64,000 nucleotides of DNA from Nocardia terpenica (GTDB lineage Bacteria > Actinomycetota > Actinomycetes > Mycobacteriales > Mycobacteriaceae). A program made the translations under genes and the position numbers. The notes under the pieces are model-generated. The model saw nothing but the letters and a program-made list of their open reading frames with translations. It did no database searches and was not told where the DNA came from. The stretch is taken from positions 1,116,001 to 1,180,000 of the forward strand of contig NZ_JABMCZ010000003.1 of NCBI RefSeq assembly GCF_013186535.1. The letters run 5' to 3'. This document shows, piece by piece, positions 59,650-64,000 of this stretch (the stretch's first letter is position 1; the number at the start of each line of letters is the position of its first letter).

Positions 59650-60445
59650 GCGGCTCGTCGAGTACGGTCGCGCCGAGAACGACGGACACCACCGGGAGCA
59701 GATAGGTCACCACCGACGCCGCGACGGAACCGCCGTCGGAGATCACGCGATAGTTCAGCACATAGGCCACCCCGGTGCCGAGCAGTCCGAGGACCGCGAG
59801 GGCGAGCAGGGCGTCGAGGCGCGGATGCGGCGCGGGCGCCCCCTCGACCACCAGGGCGGGCATCAGCAGCAGGCCCGCCGCCGCGAGTTGGCCCGCCGAC
59901 AGCATCATGGGCGAGATGTCTCGGTGCGCCAGGAATTTCTCCATGTACACGTAGCTCACGCCGAGGAAGACCGAGGCGACCAGGCACTCCAGCCCGCCCC
60001 GGCTCATGAGGTCGGAGCCGGACCGCCACGGCGAGAAGATGAGCACACAGCCCAGGAATCCGATCAGCAGGCCGCTCACCTGTCTGACGGTGTGCCCCTC
60101 GGACTTTCGGCCCCAGACGGCGACCGTGAGCAGCGTCCACATCGGTGTGGTCGAGCTGATGACACCGGCCGACGAGGTGCGAATACCCTGCTCGGCGATC
60201 GTGTAGAGCAGGTACGGGATCGCGTTCGCCAGCGCGGCCGACACCAGCAGATGACCCCAGACGGCGGGGGCGCGGGGCAGGCGCCTGCGCTGGAAGGCGA
60301 ACACCATGAGCGCGAGAAACGCTGCGCCGATGAGCATTCGGAAGAACGTGACCTGAACCGGGCTCAGGGCCCGCAACGCTATCTTGATCCACAGAAAGGT
60401 CGATCCCCAGCACAACGCGAGCAGACCGATTCGGACCGCGTTCAC
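59531..60445 (-). CDS. EamA/DMT-superfamily transporter
   Basis: A 304-residue transporter with ten predicted helices in two EamA halves (LLALCWGSTFLWIKIAL opens the first, LECLVASVFLGVSYVYMEKF the second). Such proteins export amino acids, metabolites or nucleobases. The GTG start overlaps the PhyH dioxygenase stop (GTGA), so it is coupled to the dioxygenase and probably exports the product of the egtD-phyH pathway. Confidence 0.9.
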   Translation of the reverse strand: MNAVRIGLLALCWGSTFLWIKIALRALSPVQVTFFRMLIGAAFLALMVFAFQRRRLPRAPAVWGHLLVSAALANAIPYLLYTIAEQGIRTSSAGVISSTTPMWTLLTVAVWGRKSEGHTVRQVSGLLIGFLGCVLIFSPWRSGSDLMSRGGLECLVASVFLGVSYVYMEKFLAHRDISPMMLSAGQLAAAGLLLMPALVVEGAPAPHPRLDALLALAVLGLLGTGVAYVLNYRVISDGGSVAASVVTYLLPVVSVVLGATVLDEPLTPMTLAGTALVLLGVALPSTRRRVHRNGPTAPAEPAVR

Positions 60446-61398
60446 GCGCCCGAGGGCGAGCAGCCGACCACGGGATTGAGCGGCGACAGGGCCAGGCCGC
60501 CCGGTTCGACGCCGGGCAGGAACGTCGTCCAGCTACCGCTGAGGATGGTGGGCCGCTCGACGACCCGGGCGCCATCGGCGTAGTAGGTCGACGACAGTAC
60601 CCGCCGCGGCGCCGAGGTGCGATTGGGACCGGCGGTGTGGAAACAGTCGACCGCGTGGAAGGAGACCTCCCCGGCCGCGTACGGGGTGGCGTCCGGTGCC
60701 TCGCCCAGGGATCGCAGCGTCGTCTGCACGCGCTCGTCGTAGGACCGATCCTCGGTCGACAGCGGTATCGACCCCAGCGCGTCGGCCGCCGCGCCGCGGG
60801 GCAGGCAGCCCAGCGGGCCCATCTCGGCGGGAATGGGGTGCAGGGGAATCCACGAGGTGCACACGGCCGGGGTGTCCAGCGGATAGTGGTGCGAGTCTCG
60901 ATGCCACGGCGTCCGGCCGCAGCCGGGCTCCTTCGACAGGATGTTGTCGTGATAGAGGCGCACCGAGTCCACGCCCAGCAGTTGCGCCGCGATATCGCCG
61001 AGCCGGCGCGACAGCGCGACGCCGCGCATGAGCGGATCGCTGCGCCACACCTGTTCCAGGGCCAGGAAGCGCCCCGGATTGGCCGGGCCGTACTCGCGGT
61101 CGAGGAGCTGGTTCGCGCGGCGGAACAGGGCGGCCAGCACCGCGCGCGGAAGCACGTTCGGCAGGCGCACGTAGCCGTTGCCGCGGAAGTGCTCGATCGC
61201 GGTGTCTGTCAACGGATATCGGGCGTCGAGGCTGGCGAGCACCTCGCGGTCGGAGGCCGCGTCGCCGGTCGAGTGCACCGGCCGCGTCGCGGTGGGCTCG
61301 GTCGGCGGGTTACCGGCCAGGGTCATGTACCAGTCCCACCACTGCTGGTCGTCGCCCGACCAGGACGTGCCGGGAGCGTTCTCGGGTGTGGTCGTCAT
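60442..61398 (-). CDS. Phytanoyl-CoA dioxygenase (PhyH) family Fe(II)/2-oxoglutarate oxygenase
   Basis: A 318-residue oxygenase. The metal site is TPWHRDSHHYPLDTP (HxD) and a later His near VSFHAVDCFHTAGPNRTS, with the 2OG-binding Arg after it (APRRVLSSTYY). RGNGYVRLPNVLPRAVL is the family N-terminal block. PhyH enzymes hydroxylate small molecules. Being between an EgtD and an exporter it may hydroxylate or desaturate hercynine or a derived betaine; this is inference. A 29-bp gap separates it from egtD. Confidence 0.88.
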   Translation of the reverse strand: MTTTPENAPGTSWSGDDQQWWDWYMTLAGNPPTEPTATRPVHSTGDAASDREVLASLDARYPLTDTAIEHFRGNGYVRLPNVLPRAVLAALFRRANQLLDREYGPANPGRFLALEQVWRSDPLMRGVALSRRLGDIAAQLLGVDSVRLYHDNILSKEPGCGRTPWHRDSHHYPLDTPAVCTSWIPLHPIPAEMGPLGCLPRGAAADALGSIPLSTEDRSYDERVQTTLRSLGEAPDATPYAAGEVSFHAVDCFHTAGPNRTSAPRRVLSSTYYADGARVVERPTILSGSWTTFLPGVEPGGLALSPLNPVVGCSPSGA

Positions 61399-61427
61399 CG
61401 GCCGTGGAATCCTTTCGGTCGTGCGCG

Positions 61428-62402
61428 TCAGTCGCAGACCTGGGCCAGGGTGACGAGATATCGGCCCAGGTAGTCGCTCCATAGATGCCGGGCGTCGAAT
61501 CCCGAATCCGTCAGCTCGCGCACGATCTGGTCGGGGCGGAACTTCGCGGAGATCTCGGTGCGCACCTGCTCGCCCTCGGCCAGGCGAACAGCCATGTCCG
61601 CCAGGGGAATTCGCACGGTCATCGCACGCGTGGCGCGTAGCCGCATCTCGATCCACGCGTTCTCGTCGTCCCAGATCGCGACGTGTTCGAAGGCATCGAC
61701 ATCGAAGTCGGCGCCGAGTTCCCGGTTGAGCACCCGCAACACGTTCCGGTTGAACATGGCCGTGACACCATCCGCGTCGTCGTAGGCGGCGACCAGCGTC
61801 TCCGGGTCCTTGACCAGGTCGTTGCCCAGCAGCAGCCACCCGCCGGACCCGCAGACGTCCCGGATCGAGGCGAGCAGCTTGGCCCGCTCCGGGGGCAGGA
61901 AGTTGCCGATCGTGCCGCCGAGAAACGCCACGAGCCGCGGTGTTTCGCCGGGCAGCCGGTCGAGGTGCTCGGTGAAGTCGCCGACCACGCCGTGTACCAC
62001 CAGGTTCCGATAGTCGTCGGCGATCCGCCGGGTAGTGTCGCGCAGCGCCGATTCCGAGACATCCACCGGCACGAACCGGCGCAGGGTGCCGTGCGCGGAC
62101 AGGGCGTCGAGCAGCAGCCGGGTCTTCTCGCTGGAGCCCGACCCCAGCTCGACCACCGTGCGCGCCCCGGCGGCGCGCGCGATGTCGGCGGCGTGGTCGA
62201 CCAGGATCTCGCGCTCGGCGCGCGTGGGGTAGTACTCCGGCAGACCGGTGATCGCCTCGAACAGTAGGCTGCCGACCGCATCGTAGAACCACTTGGGCGA
62301 CAGGAACTTCGGCGCCGCGGTCAACCCCTCCCGAACGTCGGCGCGCAGCGCCGCGGCGAGGTAGTCGTCATCGAGATGCACATCCACCCGGACCGGGCTC
62401 AT
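61428..62402 (-). CDS. egtD: L-histidine N-alpha-methyltransferase (EgtD-type)
   Basis: A 324-residue SAM methyltransferase that trimethylates histidine to hercynine. VELGSGSSEKTRLLLDAL is motif I. Substrate residues known from the M. smegmatis EgtD structure (Tyr39, Tyr56, Asn166, Tyr206, Met252, Glu282, Ser284 as I recall) are all present with a +1 shift: Tyr40, Tyr57, Asn167, Tyr207, Met253, Glu283, Ser285. Histidine specificity is therefore well supported. The usual ergothioneine partners egtA, egtB, egtC and egtE are not here; instead PhyH and EamA follow. First gene of a three-gene unit. Confidence 0.9.
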   Translation of the reverse strand: MSPVRVDVHLDDDYLAAALRADVREGLTAAPKFLSPKWFYDAVGSLLFEAITGLPEYYPTRAEREILVDHAADIARAAGARTVVELGSGSSEKTRLLLDALSAHGTLRRFVPVDVSESALRDTTRRIADDYRNLVVHGVVGDFTEHLDRLPGETPRLVAFLGGTIGNFLPPERAKLLASIRDVCGSGGWLLLGNDLVKDPETLVAAYDDADGVTAMFNRNVLRVLNRELGADFDVDAFEHVAIWDDENAWIEMRLRATRAMTVRIPLADMAVRLAEGEQVRTEISAKFRPDQIVRELTDSGFDARHLWSDYLGRYLVTLAQVCD

Positions 62403-62567
62403 CGTTCGAATTCCCCCCGTGAGTCGAACAGACTTCAGTCTCGATAATTCAGCCTGTCCCGCCCGCGCGGCAGACCACAGATCTCAGGGCTGGCGATCAT
62501 GGCGGTGGATCGTCTCCGCGCGTACTCTGCGGGCCCGATTCGCTTGGGGGACCAACGAATTCGGGAG

Positions 62568-63251
62568 CTAAGCCACCTTCGTCCGGCGGCGGAGGCGGCC
62601 GGTGCCCGGGGCGCTGAGCCAGACCAGCACGGCCAGCAGGGCATCGAGGGTCAGGGCCAGCACGGCCACCAGGATGGCGCCCACCAGGACGCGGTCGTAC
62701 TTGTACAGGTTGATGCCGTCGAAGATGTAGCGGCCCAGGCCGCCGAGGTTGACGTAGGCGGCGATGGTAGCGGTCGCGACGACCTGCAATGTGGCCGAAC
62801 GCAATCCGGTGAGCAGGACGGGTAGCGCGTTGGGGACCTCCACCCGCAGCAGCACCTGGGGTTCGGTCATGCCCATCGCCCGGGAGGCGTCCACCACATC
62901 CGGGTCCACGTTGGCGATGCCCGCGTACGCACCGGCCAGCAGCGGCGGCACCCCGACCGTGACCAGCGCCAGCAGCGGCGGCAGCAGGCCGAGGCCCAGC
63001 AGCAACACCACGAAGGTCAGCAGGCCCAGCGTGGGCAGGGCGCGCATGGCATTGGCGAAGCCGACGATCACCGCCGCGCCGCGGCGGGTATGCCCCACCA
63101 GCAGCCCGATCGGCACCGCGATCGCCGCCGACAGCGCCACCGCCAGGAAGCTGTACCAGAGCTGTTCGAGCAGCCGATGCTGAATCCCGGTGGGCCCCTG
63201 CCAGTTCGCGCCATCGGTGAAGTAATGCCAGGCGTCGATGAAGAGGTTCAT
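62568..63251 (-). CDS. Osmoprotectant-type ABC transporter permease
   Basis: A 227-residue permease of the OpuC/ProW class with about six membrane helices. IAVPIGLLVGHTRRGAAVIVGFANAMRALPTLGLL is read in parts as the family N-terminal blocks, and the EAA loop is DASRAMGMTEPQVLLRVEVPNALPVLLTGLR (in parts). AGGAGGGG precedes the ATG at 63251. It overlaps the upstream permease by 4 bp. Substrate is likely glycine betaine, choline or another quaternary amine; ATPase and binding protein should lie beyond the window. Confidence 0.9.
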   Translation of the reverse strand: MNLFIDAWHYFTDGANWQGPTGIQHRLLEQLWYSFLAVALSAAIAVPIGLLVGHTRRGAAVIVGFANAMRALPTLGLLTFVVLLLGLGLLPPLLALVTVGVPPLLAGAYAGIANVDPDVVDASRAMGMTEPQVLLRVEVPNALPVLLTGLRSATLQVVATATIAAYVNLGGLGRYIFDGINLYKYDRVLVGAILVAVLALTLDALLAVLVWLSAPGTGRLRRRTKVA

Positions 63252-64000
63252 GCCGCCCCTCCTAGGAGCTTCCGTGTCCAGGGCAGCTTCCGCGTCCCCG
63301 GCGGCGAAGACTTCCGTGTCCCCGGCAGCGAGGACTTCCGTTTCCCCGGCGGCGAGGACTTCCGTTTCCCCGGCATGCTTTTGGCCGGGGACAACCACGG
63401 AGTAGTCCAGCGCCCGATCAGAAACAGCACCCGGTCCACCACCAGCGCCACCACCAGCACCACGATGATTCCGGCCACGATCTCGTCGGGATAGTCGCGC
63501 TGGTAGCCCTGGGTGAACAGCTTGCCCAGCCCGCCCACCCCGATCAGCGCGCCGACGGTCACCATCGAGATATTGGTGACCGCCACCACCCGCAGGTTGG
63601 CGACGAAAACCGGGAGCGCCAACGGGAATTCGACGGTGAGGCTGCGCCGCAGCCGGGTGTAACCGATGGCGTCGGCGGCATCGAGCACCGCCGCCGGCAC
63701 CGAATCCAGCGCCGCCGGCACCGCGATCACCAGCAGCGCCACCGAGTAGATGCTCAGCGCGATAACCACATTGAGCGGATCGATGGTCGCGATGCCCGCC
63801 AGCGGCGGAATGATCACGAACAGCGCCAGCGACGGAATCGTGAACGCCAGGCTGGCCAGCGTCGCGGTGACCCGCCGCAGCCACGGCACCCGCCGCACCG
63901 CCGTGCCCACCGGGATGGCGATCACCAGCCCGATCAGCAGCGGCACCAGCGCCAGATACAGGTGCGTGCGCGTGAATCCAGCGATATCGGCGAAGTTGTC
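63248..64000 (-). CDS. Osmoprotectant-type ABC permease, 5'-truncated, with repeat-derived C-terminal tail
   Basis: The frame stays open to base 64000, so the start is outside the window. About 205 residues of permease are clear: PLLIGLVIAIPVGTAV, the EAA loop DAADAIGYTRLRRSLTVEFPLALP (in parts), VGALIGVGGLGKLFTQGY. The natural domain ends near DRVLFLIGRWTTPWLSP. The last ~45 residues (PGKRKSS, PGTRKSS repeats ending TRKLLGGAA) are translated from the hairpin repeat and its 24-bp array at 63269-63391 and are not part of the family. The tail is strongly basic and presumably cytoplasmic. Confidence 0.9.
   Translation of the reverse strand, partial: DNFADIAGFTRTHLYLALVPLLIGLVIAIPVGTAVRRVPWLRRVTATLASLAFTIPSLALFVIIPPLAGIATIDPLNVVIALSIYSVALLVIAVPAALDSVPAAVLDAADAIGYTRLRRSLTVEFPLALPVFVANLRVVAVTNISMVTVGALIGVGGLGKLFTQGYQRDYPDEIVAGIIVVLVVALVVDRVLFLIGRWTTPWLSPAKSMPGKRKSSPPGKRKSSLPGTRKSSPPGTRKLPWTRKLLGGAA
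63269..63391. repeat. Hairpin repeat locus 6, inside the permease C-terminus
   Basis: A partial unit (63269-63286) and three 24-bp units starting CTTCCG (63287, 63311, 63335) run into a hairpin with arms TCCCCGGC (63367-63374) and GCCGGGGA (63384-63391), loop ATGCTTTTG. As at the other loci each unit ends in a half-stem (CCCCGGC). The complete stretch is in frame with the permease and encodes its basic tail. Confidence 0.87.

Noticed and set aside
62435..62644. A 69-codon ORF on the minus strand between egtD and the permease
   Set aside because: It overlaps the C-terminal part of the permease in another frame and its composition (Arg/Ser/Trp/Pro) is shadow-like.

Overview
This is a 64 kb chromosomal segment from a GC-rich, mycolic-acid-type actinomycete. 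Nocardia is the most likely genus, inferred from codon use and from gene order that follows Mycobacterium tuberculosis closely while carrying Nocardia-like additions. As I recall the M. tuberculosis map, the blocks fbiC / fdxC-dapC / pruA-putB / fadD36 / dapD-dapE / Rv1205-fadD6-folP2-gpgS / Rv1209-tagA-Rv1211 / glgA-glgC / Rv1217c-Rv1219c / Rv1220c-sigE-rseA-htrA-tatB / mrp-Rv1230c-Rv1231c-Rv1232c / Rv1234 all reappear here, partly reshuffled. No rRNA, tRNA, CRISPR array or insertion sequence was recognised.

Layout. 1-6.4 kb: the end of FO synthase, a 7Fe ferredoxin, DapC, a cytoplasmic-looking subtilase with a small prodomain-like partner, an F420-type PPOX protein and a malonyl-CoA-synthetase-like enzyme. 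6.5-9.2 kb: two MpaB/DUF2236 oxygenases around a TetR repressor. 9.2-19.3 kb: proline catabolism, DapD/DapE, two LOG proteins, FadD6, FolP2 and GpgS. 19.3-27.9 kb: an orphan HTH protein, TatB, HtrA, the SigE/RseA envelope-stress module, an O-methyltransferase and a TetR-ABC exporter cassette. 28-35.7 kb: glycogen/alpha-glucan enzymes, an rRNA methyltransferase, DUF3117, TagA, a DivIVA-domain protein and an HTH/phosphotransferase pair. 35.7-46.4 kb: Mrp, two secreted transglycosylases, DUF1003, an MgtE-like protein, a CitE-like lyase, a stress protein, a SUFU-domain protein, a PHP phosphoesterase and a flavoprotein. 46.4-57 kb: malic enzyme, alpha-galactosidase, a hemophore-like protein, two two-component systems and a DUF1800/DUF1501 pair. 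57-62.4 kb: an accessory island. 62.5-64 kb: two osmoprotectant-type ABC permeases, the second cut by the window edge.

The accessory island holds the most notable item. A 25-residue ORF at 58106-58183 (minus strand), behind a perfect AGGAGGT, ends in the aromatic hexapeptide AWYGWI and lies 86 bp upstream of a short P450. This is the architecture of atropopeptide RiPPs (tryptorubin A has core AWYIWY) with a variant core. A second P450 diverges from it. Next to it an EgtD-type histidine trimethyltransferase, a PhyH dioxygenase and an EamA exporter form a separate trio that looks like a hercynine-modifying pathway.

The second notable item is a dispersed hairpin repeat, present eight times at six loci. 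It has a GC stem, an invariant RTGCTTTTG loop and compensatory stem changes between copies. Four loci also carry a locus-specific tandem array (21-27 bp units) beside the hairpin, and at two loci the array is translated as part of a real gene (GpgS N-terminus, permease C-terminus).
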